This document shows, piece after piece, positions 28,838-36,541 of a DNA stretch of 36,541 bases (positions within the stretch are counted from its first letter, which is position 1; each line of letters begins with the position of its first letter). Origin of the DNA: Chloroflexota bacterium. Lineage in GTDB: Bacteria; Chloroflexota; Limnocylindria; Limnocylindrales; CSP1-4. A program made the translations under genes and the position numbers. Below the pieces are notes generated by a model. The model was not told the DNA's origin and did not search any database. It saw only the letters and a program-made list of their open reading frames with translations. Location of the stretch: contig PLLE01000043.1 of assembly GCA_003141245.1 (NCBI GenBank), positions 1-36,541 of the forward strand, given 5' to 3'.

Positions 28838-30495
28838 CGTTCCGCCAACGGAAGGTCGAAGGCCGCCTGTGCCGGAGCCTTCGCTCGAAGCTCGGCCGCC
28901 TGCCGCTCCCACCTTCGAATGTCGGCCGCGGCCAGGATGCACGGCCGCCGGGCGACTATGACCGAAAGCTCGGGCGCAGCCATGCGTTCGAGCAGCAGCC
29001 GCTCGAAGCCTTCGGGGTCGGCATACGGGTCGATCACGGTGACGCTGCCGATGCCGATGGCGGCGGCCACGCCTTCGATCGAGAGCTTGCCGGTGGGGAG
29101 GTGGTCGAGGGTTCGGCCAGTCGCCGGATGCTCCTGCTGGCCGGTCATGGCGGTCGTGCCGTTGTCGAGGACCAGGACGACGTGGCCGGTCGCGGGCGGG
29201 TTGTAGGCCATCTCGACCAGGCCGCCGATGCCGGAGTGAACGAACGTGGAGTCGCCGATGACCGAGACGACGCGCCGCGCTTCGTCGGCGGGCAGCACGT
29301 GGCGCAGGCCCAGACCGACGCCTATCGAGGCACCCATCGCCACGCACGTGTCCATCGCCTGGTAGGGCTCCAGCACGCCGAGGGTGTAGCAGCCGATGTC
29401 GCCGGCGACGATGCAGTCGTGCTTCTTGAGCGTCGCGTAGACGATGTGGTACGGGCAGGCCGGGCACAGCTCGGGCGGTTTGCCGCGAGGGGCCGCCAAT
29501 TCGGGAGTGATGTCGCCGGCCAGGATGCGGCGGACGCGAGGCACGTCCAGCTCGCCGAAGCGGTACATCTCGGCCTTGGATTCGACGACGACGCCGGCCG
29601 CGCGCAGCGAGTCGGCGATGACCGGATCGCCCTCCTCGATCACGACGCAGCGCTCCACGGAGGCGGCGAAGACGCGGGTGCGCTCGATCGGCAGCGGGTT
29701 CACGAGCCCGATCTTGAAGATGCTCGCGCCGGGCGCCGCTTCAGCCGCGTGCAGGCAAGAGACGCCGCTGGCGACGATGCCGAGCTTTCGGTCGCCGGGC
29801 TCAGCGCGTTCGCCGGGCTCCAGGCGGTTGAGCGCGCATCCTTCACCCCAGGCCGCGATCTCGGCCAGCTTCGCTCGCAGGCGCCGATGGGCCGGGCGGG
29901 CATGGGCCGGGATCATGACGCGGCCCTTGATGTCGCGCTCGAAGTGCGGCGCAGGGGCGGGCCCCTGTTCGCCTGCGGCCCGCGGCACCACGACCGACTT
30001 GGAGTGGCATACGCGCGTCGTCATTCGGAAGAGGACCGGGATGTGCCAGCGCTCCGAGATTTCGATCGCGGTGAAGAAGAAGTCGTAGGCCTCCTGCGAG
30101 TCCGCCGGTTCGATCGCCGGCAGCCCCGCCGCGACCGCATAACGGCGGTTGTCCTGCTCGTTCTGCGACGAGGCCATGCCCGGGTCGTCGGCGGTGACCA
30201 CGATCAGTGCGCCGCTCACGCCGGTGTAGGCCGCGGTGAAGAGCGGATCGGCGGCGACGTTCAGGCCGACGTGCTTCATCGTCACGAGGGCTCGAGCGTT
30301 GCCGAACGCCGCGCCCAGGCCAACCTCGAGGGCCACTTTCTCATTGGGCGCCCACTGGGCGCGGCCGCCCAGTTCGGAGAATGCCTCGAGGATCTCGGTG
30401 GATGGTGTGCCCGGATAGCCCGTGCCAAGAGCGACGCCGACGTGCACGGCCGCGAGCGCTACCGCCTCGTCGCCCGAAAGAAGTTGCCGTTCCAT
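28834..30495 (-). CDS. iorA: Indolepyruvate ferredoxin oxidoreductase, alpha subunit, without ferredoxin domain
   Basis: TPP-dependent large subunit of the 2-ketoacid oxidoreductase. The 553-residue protein has the pyrimidine-binding N-terminal domain (LLSGDEAVALAAVHVGVALG, then GYPGTPSTEILEAF, then VTMKHVGLNVAADPL) and the TPP domain with ELCPACPYH, AGDIGCYTLG and VIGDSTFVHSGIGGL, then DNGTTAMTG. Known archaeal IorA proteins are usually about 600 residues or more and end in a two-cluster 4Fe-4S ferredoxin domain. Here the last cysteine is in RRPCILAAAD and only about 37 cysteine-free residues follow. The ending is a clean ATGA overlap with iorB, not a frameshift. The ATG at 30493-30495 is the family start, although its Shine-Dalgarno (AAGGA) is rather distant. 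Confidence 0.94.
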   Translation of the reverse strand: MERQLLSGDEAVALAAVHVGVALGTGYPGTPSTEILEAFSELGGRAQWAPNEKVALEVGLGAAFGNARALVTMKHVGLNVAADPLFTAAYTGVSGALIVVTADDPGMASSQNEQDNRRYAVAAGLPAIEPADSQEAYDFFFTAIEISERWHIPVLFRMTTRVCHSKSVVVPRAAGEQGPAPAPHFERDIKGRVMIPAHARPAHRRLRAKLAEIAAWGEGCALNRLEPGERAEPGDRKLGIVASGVSCLHAAEAAPGASIFKIGLVNPLPIERTRVFAASVERCVVIEEGDPVIADSLRAAGVVVESKAEMYRFGELDVPRVRRILAGDITPELAAPRGKPPELCPACPYHIVYATLKKHDCIVAGDIGCYTLGVLEPYQAMDTCVAMGASIGVGLGLRHVLPADEARRVVSVIGDSTFVHSGIGGLVEMAYNPPATGHVVLVLDNGTTAMTGQQEHPATGRTLDHLPTGKLSIEGVAAAIGIGSVTVIDPYADPEGFERLLLERMAAPELSVIVARRPCILAAADIRRWERQAAELRAKAPAQAAFDLPLAER

Positions 30496-30879
30496 CCGGT
30501 CGTCGATCCTTAGTGCTGCAACATCAGGCCCGCCCCGCCGGCCCGGATGATACGGGACTCGCGCCCGGTCAAGTGTCAGGTCGACTTGCGCGCCGCGGTT
30601 GCCCCGCGCCTCATCTTCTTGCCAAATGCAAATCCGGGTAGCACGAGTCCAGGTAGACCAGGCCCCGAGAGGCTCCGGACGCGCATTTGGGCTGGGCCGT
30701 TCTAGGCTCCCACGCTCGGCCAGGCGCCCCTCCGAGGCGCCGATGGCCCGAGTCTGCCGATACCCATGCCGATCATTCGGCCCCCGTGCTATCCCTGTTA
30801 GCAAATGGCACGATCGCGCTCTGCGGGGCGCCAGCGCCCATGCGCGACCGACGATACGAAGGCTGCGTGCGGAAATGGG
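30496..30879. other. Intergenic region between iorA and tRNA-Val
   Basis: About 385 bp. Apart from a possible iorA promoter near 30547, I see no gene. A plus-strand frame of 78 codons that runs through the tRNA gene is a translation of antisense tRNA sequence and is not real. No T-tailed hairpin was found downstream of the tRNA. Confidence 0.5.
30547..30552 (-). promoter_or_regulatory. Possible -10 box for iorA
   Basis: TATCAT on the minus strand ends about 51 nt before the iorA ATG. An upstream TTGACC is a good -35 match but only 14 bp away, so the pairing is imperfect. Confidence 0.3.
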
Positions 30880-30956
30880 TGGTGGGCGATACTGGACTCG
30901 AACCAGTGACCTCGCGGATGTGAACCGCGCGCTCTAACCAGCTGAGCTAATCGCCC
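30880..30956 (-). tRNA. trnV: tRNA-Val, anticodon CAC
   Basis: On the minus strand the 7-bp acceptor GGGCGAT/ATCGCCC, the D arm GCTC-AGCTGGTTA-GAGC, the anticodon arm CGCGG-TTCACAT-CCGCG and the T arm ACTGG-TTCGAGT-CCAGT all fold without mismatches. The loop TTCACAT puts CAC at positions 34-36, which reads the valine codon GUG. The discriminator is A, and CCA is encoded (30880-30882). It is a single tRNA gene, about 100 bp downstream of the DUF167 gene. Confidence 0.97.
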
Positions 30957-30988
30957 ACGTGCACGCGTCGGGGCGCCGACGGAGGCCG

Positions 30989-30994
30989 ATTATA
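30989..30994 (-). promoter_or_regulatory. -10 box for tRNA-Val
   Basis: A perfect TATAAT on the minus strand lies 32 nt before the first base of the tRNA, giving a leader of about 25 nt. The -35 region is weak. In DNA this GC-rich, a perfect TATAAT at the right place is meaningful. Confidence 0.6.
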
Positions 30995-31054
30995 GCGGCC
31001 GGGTGGCCAGAGGAAATCGCCGGAGACGGCGGCCGAACCCGGCTTCCTCTCGCC

Positions 31055-31369
31055 CTAGAGCTTGATCCCGGGCCAGCGGGCGGCGATATCTTCCGGCGAG
31101 ACGTCCTCCACGACCACCAGCTTGTGCCGCCCCGCGGCGCCGGCGACCAGGCGGACGGCGCCGCGCGCGACGCCGAGCTCGTCGGCGAGGAGCCGGATCA
31201 AAGCCGTGTTCGCGGCCCCGTCGACAGGCGGCGCCGAGACCCTGGCCTGCAGGACGCCCTCGCTGTTCGCCCCGTCGACACGATCCACGCCGCCCCTCGG
31301 CGTGAGGCGCACAGCGAAACGCACCTCGGAGCGGTGCATGCGATCGGCAAACCGGAAGTCGGATCCCAT
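31055..31369 (-). CDS. DUF167 (YggU-family) protein
   Basis: Small protein of about 104 residues from a widespread family of unknown function. It shows FAVRLTPRGGVDRVDG, the conserved VSAPPVDGAANTALIRLLADELG and VRLVAGAAGRHKLVVVE. I prefer the ATG at 31367-31369 because GATAAT ends seven nt upstream, the same leaderless geometry as other genes here. A GTG at 31405 would add 12 residues and has no Shine-Dalgarno. It follows yggS; DUF167 and YggS genes are often neighbours in bacteria. Confidence 0.88.
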   Translation of the reverse strand: MGSDFRFADRMHRSEVRFAVRLTPRGGVDRVDGANSEGVLQARVSAPPVDGAANTALIRLLADELGVARGAVRLVAGAAGRHKLVVVEDVSPEDIAARWPGIKL

Positions 31370-31376
31370 CGCGTCG

Positions 31377-31382
31377 ATTATC
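31377..31382 (-). promoter_or_regulatory. Putative -10 box of a leaderless DUF167 mRNA
   Basis: GATAAT on the minus strand matches the -10 consensus at five of six positions and ends seven nt before the ATG at 31369. No Shine-Dalgarno sequence precedes that ATG at normal spacing. Confidence 0.45.
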
Positions 31383-31450
31383 TCCGTGCGAGCGAAGTGC
31401 GCCACAGGCTCAGCTCACGATCCCGTCCGTCGACCCGTAGGCGCCGCCCC

Positions 31451-32164
31451 CTACTCGACCTGGCGCTCCCCGAATAGCGCCCGGCCGACGCGGATCAGCG
31501 TCGCTCCCTCCTCGACCGCCACGGCGTAATCGTCCGTCATGCCCATCGAGAGCCCGGCGCCCAGGCCCGCGACCGACCCGCGCAGCCGCCCCGATAGCTC
31601 GCGCAACCGGACGAAGGTGGGGCGGGCCTCTTCGGCCGTGCCGGTCAGCCGCCCGACCGTCATCAGCCCCAGCAGCGAGAGGTTCGACAGCGCAGCCAGA
31701 GCCGGCAGCTCCGCTTCCAGGGCTTCGGGAAGGAAGCCCGCCTTGGCCTCGTCTCGATCGACGTTCACCTCGAGGTAGACCCCGAGCGGCGCCCGATTGA
31801 GCTCGCCGGCCAGTCGGTCGAGCTTGCGCGCCAGCTCGACCGAGTCGACCGATTCGATGACTTCGAATAGCTCGACCGCCCGGCGGGCCTTGTTCGACTG
31901 GAGTGGGCCGATCAGATGCCAGCGCGCGCCGGTCAGCAGCGGCGCCTTCGCCTGGGCCTCCTGGACGCGGTTCTCACCGAAGAGAGTCAGGCCGGCCGCG
32001 ACGGCGGCCTCCAACCGAGAGGCCGCCACGGTCTTGGAAACAGCGATGAGCGTGACCTCGCCGGGGGCGCGCCCGACACTCCGGCACGCGTCGGCGACGG
32101 TCTTCAGGACGCGCTCACGCGCGGCGGAGAGGTAGCTGACAGCGGGGTCGTCAGCGGAGCCCAA
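31451..32164 (-). CDS. yggS: YggS-family PLP homeostasis protein
   Basis: PLP-binding protein of the YggS/PROSC family that helps control free pyridoxal phosphate; no catalytic reaction is firmly known. The 237-residue protein has the PLP lysine Lys44 in LIAVSKT, then LFGENRVQEAQAK, WHLIGPLQSNKA and GLSMGMTDDYAVAVEEG. The start is taken as the TTG at 32162-32164, because no ATG or GTG fits. A CTG three codons upstream has AAGGGG five nt before it and cannot be excluded. It starts 11 bp after the ftsZ stop, in the position seen in many division clusters. Confidence 0.93.
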   Translation of the reverse strand: MGSADDPAVSYLSAARERVLKTVADACRSVGRAPGEVTLIAVSKTVAASRLEAAVAAGLTLFGENRVQEAQAKAPLLTGARWHLIGPLQSNKARRAVELFEVIESVDSVELARKLDRLAGELNRAPLGVYLEVNVDRDEAKAGFLPEALEAELPALAALSNLSLLGLMTVGRLTGTAEEARPTFVRLRELSGRLRGSVAGLGAGLSMGMTDDYAVAVEEGATLIRVGRALFGERQVE

Positions 32165-32175
32165 AGCGACCAGGG

Positions 32176-33432
32176 TTACCCCTTGTCCTCCTGGGGAGGT
32201 CGGCGCAGGAAGCTCGGGATCTCCAGGTCCGTGTCGTCGTAGGTGGGCCGCGGCCGATCGACAGGCGGTCGGCGGAGGGGCGTCGTCTGGACGGGAACCA
32301 GGACCGCCGTGCGCTCGAGAGCTCCCGTGGGCCCGTGCGTCACCGGGCGCACCGGTCCGTCGGCGTGGTTGAGGCGCTGCCGCTCCAGGTCCGCAAGGAA
32401 GTCCGCCGTGTCGAAGCGCCCGGCGTACACCGGGACCGGCGTGGCCGAGTCCGACTCACGGTGCGAGGACTCGCGCTTGTGAGTGGCGTCGAAGCCGGTG
32501 GCGATGACCGTGATCGTGACCTCGTCGCCCAGGCGATCGTCGAAGCTCGTCCCGAAGATGATGTTCGCCTCCGGATCGGCCACGGAGCGGATCTCCTCGG
32601 CGGCTTCCGTGACCTCGAAGAGGCTCAGGTTGGATGAGCCGGAGACGTTGAAGAGGATGCCCTGGGCACCGTTGATGTTGATCTCGAGGAGCGGACTGGC
32701 GATCGCCTGCCGGGTCGCGTCCAAGGCGCGGTTGTCGCCCGTCGCCCGGCCGATCCCCATCAGGGCCGAGCCGGCGTCCATCATGACGGCGCGCACGTCG
32801 GCGAAGTCGAGGTTGATCAGGCCAGGGACGGTGATGATGTCGCTGATGCCCTGGACGCCCTGACGCAGCACGTCGTCGACGAAGCGGAAGGCCTCGACCA
32901 TGGAGGTGTTCTTCTGGACGACGTCACGCAGCCGATCGTTCGGGATGGTGATCAGCGTGTCTACCTTGGCCCTAAGGGCCTCGGCCGCACGCTCGGCGAC
33001 CAGCTTGCGGCGGACGCCCTCGAAGGCGAACGGCTTGGTGACGACGCCGATCGTCAGCGCTCCCAGGTCCTTGGCGATCTCCGCCACGATCGGAGCGGCG
33101 CCAGAGCCCGTGCCGCCGCCCAGTCCGGCCGTGATGAAGACCATGTCGGAATCGCGGAGCGCCTCCGTGATCTTTTCGGAGTCTTCCTCGGCCGCCCGCT
33201 GGCCGATTGAGGCGTCGCCGCCCGCACCGAGACCGCGCGTGATCTTGTCGCCGATGCGAATCTTATGGGGCGCGTCGGATTGGAGAAGGGCCTGCGCATC
33301 GGTATTGCAGGCGATGAACTCCACGCCCATCATCTCGGCCCGGATCATCCGGTTGACGGCGTTGCTGCCTCCGCCACCGACACCAATGACCCGTATCAGG
33401 GCGAAGTTCTCAGAATCGGACCGTAGCGGCAT
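32176..33432 (-). CDS. ftsZ: Cell division protein FtsZ
   Basis: Tubulin-like GTPase that forms the division ring. The 418-residue protein has the signature GGGTGSG at 105-111, [10 protein letters not shown], and the T7-loop region [11 protein letters not shown]. After the globular core comes a variable linker (about 325-395) and the conserved C-terminal peptide [10 protein letters not shown], which binds FtsA and other anchors. About ten further residues follow that peptide. The ATG at 33430-33432 has GGAGGA about seven nt upstream. It is transcribed with ftsQ, ftsA and yjbQ upstream and yggS downstream. Confidence 0.97.
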   Translation of the reverse strand: MPLRSDSENFALIRVIGVGGGGSNAVNRMIRAEMMGVEFIACNTDAQALLQSDAPHKIRIGDKITRGLGAGGDASIGQRAAEEDSEKITEALRDSDMVFITAGLGGGTGSGAAPIVAEIAKDLGALTIGVVTKPFAFEGVRRKLVAERAAEALRAKVDTLITIPNDRLRDVVQKNTSMVEAFRFVDDVLRQGVQGISDIITVPGLINLDFADVRAVMMDAGSALMGIGRATGDNRALDATRQAIASPLLEININGAQGILFNVSGSSNLSLFEVTEAAEEIRSVADPEANIIFGTSFDDRLGDEVTITVIATGFDATHKRESSHRESDSATPVPVYAGRFDTADFLADLERQRLNHADGPVRPVTHGPTGALERTAVLVPVQTTPLRRPPVDRPRPTYDDTDLEIPSFLRRPPQEDKG

Positions 33433-33534
33433 TTCCTATCCTCCGGTGGCTCTCCGGCTGATGCCTGTCGTTCGGTCCGGCCGCCCTCGATTGGTAGAGG
33501 TGTAGCGCGGCGCGGGTCGGCTCGGATGCGAACG

Positions 33535-33540
33535 AGTATA
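33535..33540 (-). promoter_or_regulatory. Possible -10 box for ftsZ
   Basis: TATACT on the minus strand, about 100 bp before the ftsZ ATG. A perfect TTGACA (33564-33569) is 23 bp upstream, longer than the usual 17, so either the -35 is different or the pair is fortuitous. The 249-bp yjbQ-ftsZ gap is long for this operon, which supports an internal promoter. Confidence 0.4.
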
Positions 33541-33681
33541 CGCCGACTTGGCTTTGCATGCCCTGTCAATTGCGTGCTGAAACGCACTGTCTGAGCGTGA
33601 GTTGCGAACAAGCGTGCGAACCTGGGACCCAAGTTTGCCCCGGCATGGGACTTCCCCGATGCCCCGCCCGAATCAGCTGGC

Positions 33682-34086
33682 TCACGCGGGCATGAAGCTG
33701 AGCCTGACGGTCCTGACGGAGTTGTCCGAATTGGGGTCGAGGAGAGCTATCGACTGCCACGTGCCGAGCGCCAGGCGGCCCGCCGCGACAGGCACGGTCA
33801 GGGATGGAGGCGCCAGCAGAGGCAGTACGTGGTCCGCGCCGTGACCCGGCGAGCCGTGCTGGTGGACCCAGTTCGCGCCCCGCGGGAGCAGCCGGTCGAG
33901 GGTCGCCACCAGGTCCGCGTCCGATCCCGCGCCGAGTTCGATGACGACGACTCCGGCCGTGGCGTGCGGGACGAAGACGACGAGCAGGCCGTCGCCCTCG
34001 CCGGCCACGAATCGTTCGCAGGCCCCGGTCAGATCGTGGAGCCCCCGGTGACGTCCGGTCTGAATCGTCAGCTCTGCGGTCTTCAC
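33682..34086 (-). CDS. yjbQ: YjbQ / UPF0047 family protein
   Basis: The 134-residue protein of the YjbQ family has been linked to a secondary thiamine-phosphate synthase activity in E. coli. Conserved residues are in VPHATAGVVVIELGAG, NWVHQHGSPGHGADHVLPLL and GTWQSIALLDP; the histidines resemble a metal site. The GTG start at 34084-34086 has GAAGGA six nt upstream. The open frame extends much further upstream over ftsA, but that is not coding. It sits between ftsA and ftsZ, an unusual site for this gene. Confidence 0.92.
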   Translation of the reverse strand: MKTAELTIQTGRHRGLHDLTGACERFVAGEGDGLLVVFVPHATAGVVVIELGAGSDADLVATLDRLLPRGANWVHQHGSPGHGADHVLPLLAPPSLTVPVAAGRLALGTWQSIALLDPNSDNSVRTVRLSFMPA

Positions 34087-34151
34087 CCGTCGTCCTTCAA
34101 CCTTCGGCTGCGTCGGAACGTCCCGGGCCGCTTCAAAGAACCTGAAGCGTC

Positions 34152-35384
34152 CTAGGGGAAGAGGTTGCGCAGGGCGTCGCGGACTCGTCCCACCGCGCCG
34201 CCGGCCGGCGCCGACTCGAAGCGGGAGCCCTCGCCGCCGGCGAGGCTCTTGGCGCCCCACAGGAGCAGCCCGATCGCCGTGCTGTAGGCCGGGTTGAGGA
34301 TGTTGTCCGTCAGGCCTCCCACGTCGGTGGGACCGGCCACACGAACGGGCATGTCCAGCACTTCGCGGCCGAGAGCCGCGGCGCCGCCGAGCTGGGCCGC
34401 GCCTCCGGTCAGAACAACGCCCGCCGGCAGGATGCCGTCGCCGGCAAGTCGGATCTCGGCTCGCAGAAGCTCGAAGGTTTCGCGCATTCGAGCTTCGATG
34501 ATCTGGCATATCTCCAGCCGGCTGACAGTTCGACCGGCCGCCTCGCCGAGCATCGAGACGTTCACCATCTCGTCGGGCGACACTGTCGAAAGATCGCAGC
34601 TGCCGTGCTGGATCTTGAGTTCCTCGGCGACCTGAAGACTGGTCTTGAGTCCGATCGCCACGTCGTTGGTGACGTTGTTCCCGCCCACCGGAAGGACCGC
34701 GGTCTTGTAGGACTGGCCGTCGAGGAAGAGGGCGAGGTCGATCGTGCCGGCGCCGATGTCGACGACGGCGACGCCAAGCTCGCGTTCGGTCTCCGAGAGG
34801 ACCGTTTCGGCCGAGGCAAGAGAGGATGCCACCAGTTCGTCGATCCTGACATTGGCCGACTGGACGCACTTGGCCAGGTTCCGGACGGCGGTGGCCGAGG
34901 CCGTGACGATATGCGTTTCGATCTCCAGGCGGATGGCGCTCATCCCGAGCGGGTCCTTGACCCCCTCCTGGCCATCGACGATGAAGCCACGCGGCAGGAC
35001 GTGCAGCACCTCCCGGTCGGACGGGATAGTGACCGCGCGAGCGACCTCGGTGGCGCGGTTGATGTCCTCGCGGGTGACTTCGCGGTGGTGGCCGCTGACG
35101 GCGACGGCTCCGCGCGAGTTCTGGCTCTGGACGTGCTGGCCGCCCACGCCGACGAAGGCGCGATCGATCTGATAGCCGGAGGACCGCTCGGAATGCTCGA
35201 CGGCCCCGGTGATCGACCGGACCGTCTGCTCGATGTTGACGACGACGGCCTTCTTGAGACCGCTGGCGGGCACCACGCCCTTGCCGACGATCGTCAGGCC
35301 GCCGTCCCGCCCCACCTCACCGATGAGCGCGCAGACCTTGCTCGTCCCGACGTCGATTCCGACCAGCACCGCTTCGCGTTCCAC
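34152..35384 (-). CDS. ftsA: Cell division protein FtsA
   Basis: Actin-like ATPase that tethers FtsZ to the membrane. The protein of about 410 residues shows the phosphate-1 motif VGIDVGTSKVCALIGE, the SHS2/1C region FVGVGGQHVQSQNSRG, the phosphate-2 motif VVDIGAGTIDLALFLDG and the adenosine motif LTGGAAQLGG. It ends in the amphipathic helix VGRVRDALRNLFP, the usual membrane-targeting sequence. The GTG at 35382-35384 (VEREAVLVGID) is preferred, with GAGGACGGAG upstream. An upstream GTG at 35474, adjacent to the ftsQ stop, would add 30 residues that are not family-like. Confidence 0.95.
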   Translation of the reverse strand: MEREAVLVGIDVGTSKVCALIGEVGRDGGLTIVGKGVVPASGLKKAVVVNIEQTVRSITGAVEHSERSSGYQIDRAFVGVGGQHVQSQNSRGAVAVSGHHREVTREDINRATEVARAVTIPSDREVLHVLPRGFIVDGQEGVKDPLGMSAIRLEIETHIVTASATAVRNLAKCVQSANVRIDELVASSLASAETVLSETERELGVAVVDIGAGTIDLALFLDGQSYKTAVLPVGGNNVTNDVAIGLKTSLQVAEELKIQHGSCDLSTVSPDEMVNVSMLGEAAGRTVSRLEICQIIEARMRETFELLRAEIRLAGDGILPAGVVLTGGAAQLGGAAALGREVLDMPVRVAGPTDVGGLTDNILNPAYSTAIGLLLWGAKSLAGGEGSRFESAPAGGAVGRVRDALRNLFP

Positions 35385-35474
35385 TCGCTCCGTCCTCGGT
35401 CTAGAGTCCCGATCCGCCTGCCGTAGTGTGACCGATCCGGAGGCGTCCGGCCGGCACAGTTCGAATACTGCCAC

Positions 35475-36541
35475 TCACTTGACAATGTAGGTGTTGAGGC
35501 GATTGTCCGCGACATCAGCGACCAGCCAGACCCAGGCGACGTGGTCCTCCCCGTAGTGGAGCAGCATGGACCTCAAGTCGCGGACCTGGACCGGGATGAC
35601 CGTGTCCTTGCGCAGGGTCTCCGTGTAGAAGCCGAACTCGGCGACCCACCCGTCCGGGCCCGAGCTCAGGGTGAAGCCGTGGTCGTCGTCGATGACCACG
35701 GCTAGGCTCGCCACCACGCTGCCGACGTCGGCTGGGGTCAGGCCGGCCAGACGATAGCCCGCGTCGAGGGCGATCGGGTCGACGACGCCGCCGAGGGTGA
35801 GACCGGCGTCACCGGCGCGGCGGTCGTAGACGACGGGCAACGAGACGACCTGCGGACCCGCGGTGGCCGCCGGGTCGGGCGTCGGCACCGGCGGTAGCGA
35901 CGGCGGCGGAAGGGGACCGAAGGTGGGAGAGGCGCCGGGGACAAGCGTCTGCGAAGGGCTTGGCGACCGACCGGGCGAGGGACTGCTCTTGGAAGTCACC
36001 TTGGGCGTGGCTTTGGGCGTGCTCTTGGCGCTGTGGCCCGCGGAGACCCCGGGCGTGGCCGTATCGGTGGCTCCCGCCGACGCCTCACTCGACGTGCCCG
36101 AGGGCTCGGCGCTGGGCTGCGCCGTCTCACCCGCGGCGAGTGGCTGCGGAATCGGATTGCCGACCGAGTCCACCAGACCGAAGAGCACCCCGCCCTGATC
36201 GACCGCGTAACGCCGGTCGCCGATGACCCAGATCAGCTTCGGCTCGCGCTCGACCACAGTCACGACGACCGTCTCCGGCAGCCGAACCTCGACCCTGGCC
36301 GACTCGACTGCCGGCAGTTTGACCAGTTCATCGGCGATCCGGTCGGTGTCGAGGCGGAAGAGGTTCGGCGAGCCTTCCATTCCGACGATCTGTCGTACGG
36401 CCAGATCGTCGGTGAAGCGTGCGCCGTGGACCTCCAACCGGCGAGCGCCGAAAGCCGGCGACGCGCTGACGGCCAGCGCCGCCGTGGCGCACAGGAACAT
36501 GACCGCCAGGGAGCAGAGCTGGACCGACCGCAGGCGCGGCG
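35475..36541 (-). CDS. ftsQ: Cell division protein FtsQ/DivIB, N-terminus off the right edge
   Basis: Bitopic membrane protein of the divisome. The frame is open to the right edge, so the ATG at 36500 is internal: the residues before it (SVQLCSLAVMFLCATAALAV) form the single transmembrane helix. Then come the POTRA domain (RRLEVHGARFTDDLAVRQIV, LPAVESARVEVRLPETVVV, EREPKLIWVIGDRRYAVD) and the beta domain. The beta domain is interrupted just after GLVDSVG by about 100 Pro/Ser/Thr/Ala-rich residues (coordinates about 35850-36152). It resumes with SLPVVYDRRAG and ends LNTYIVK. It is followed directly by ftsA. Confidence 0.9.
   Translation of the reverse strand, partial: PRLRSVQLCSLAVMFLCATAALAVSASPAFGARRLEVHGARFTDDLAVRQIVGMEGSPNLFRLDTDRIADELVKLPAVESARVEVRLPETVVVTVVEREPKLIWVIGDRRYAVDQGGVLFGLVDSVGNPIPQPLAAGETAQPSAEPSGTSSEASAGATDTATPGVSAGHSAKSTPKATPKVTSKSSPSPGRSPSPSQTLVPGASPTFGPLPPPSLPPVPTPDPAATAGPQVVSLPVVYDRRAGDAGLTLGGVVDPIALDAGYRLAGLTPADVGSVVASLAVVIDDDHGFTLSSGPDGWVAEFGFYTETLRKDTVIPVQVRDLRSMLLHYGEDHVAWVWLVADVADNRLNTYIVK

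Noticed and set aside
26705-29206. An 833-codon open frame on the plus strand opposite paaK, iorB and iorA
   Set aside because: It is antisense to three well-recognised genes and its product is Arg/Asp/Ala-rich without any family resemblance. Long antisense frames are expected in high-GC DNA with G/C-biased third positions.
30687-30923. A 78-codon plus-strand frame ending in GDTGLEPVTSRM
   Set aside because: This peptide is the well-known false translation of antisense tRNA sequence; the tRNA-Val gene explains it.
35475-36500. FtsQ starting at the ATG at 36498-36500
   Set aside because: The frame is open to the right edge and the residues upstream complete the transmembrane helix, so the real start is outside the window.

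Overview
The window is 36.5 kb of high-GC bacterial chromosome with densely packed genes, most of them on the minus strand. The gene repertoire suggests a Gram-positive-like or monoderm lineage, most likely Chloroflexota. The signs are RCC1-type propeller lipoproteins, a two-subunit glycine dehydrogenase (gcvPA/gcvPB), a divisome with both FtsA and FtsZ, P/S/T-rich linkers and several apparently leaderless genes. The phylum is an inference from gene style. Nothing in the window fixes it, and there is no rRNA.

Layout. 1-4.0 kb: two RCC1-repeat surface proteins flank deoC. The first also carries Ig-like repeats and runs off the left edge. 4.3-4.8 kb: ssb on the plus strand, followed by a good intrinsic terminator. 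4.9-6.4 kb: an Asp-box propeller lipoprotein. 6.5-9.3 kb: an overlapping operon of a stand-alone nitrilase-type amidase, NAD synthetase and rsmI. 9.3-15.7 kb: a complete peptide/opine-type ABC importer (oppC, SBP, oppB, oppD, oppF) with large hairpins around the SBP gene. A decayed piece of another substrate-binding protein is buried under and beyond the 3' end of oppF. 16.0-21.5 kb: the glycine cleavage operon gcvT-gcvH-gcvPA-gcvPB, preceded by a NUDIX gene and a possible small gene. 21.5-22.6 kb: a Rossmann/DUF2520 protein with a His-rich N-terminus. 22.8-25.5 kb: acnA on the plus strand, then a YciI-like protein. 26.4-30.5 kb: an arylpyruvate/arylacetate module (iorA-iorB-paaK-ACT protein) whose IorA lacks the usual C-terminal ferredoxin domain. 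30.9 kb: tRNA-Val(CAC). 31.0-36.5 kb: the division cluster ftsQ-ftsA-yjbQ-ftsZ-yggS, followed by a DUF167 gene. ftsQ runs off the right edge.

How it fits together. Peptide import, glycine cleavage, the IOR/PaaK module and aconitase suggest amino-acid catabolism feeding one-carbon units, acyl-CoA and the TCA cycle. The right end is core cell division with PLP homeostasis. I found no CRISPR array, transposase, phage or defence island. The least ordinary signals are the hidden SBP relic, the ferredoxin-less IorA, yjbQ inserted between ftsA and ftsZ, the internal linker in FtsQ, and a recurring -10 box 6-7 nt upstream of start codons.
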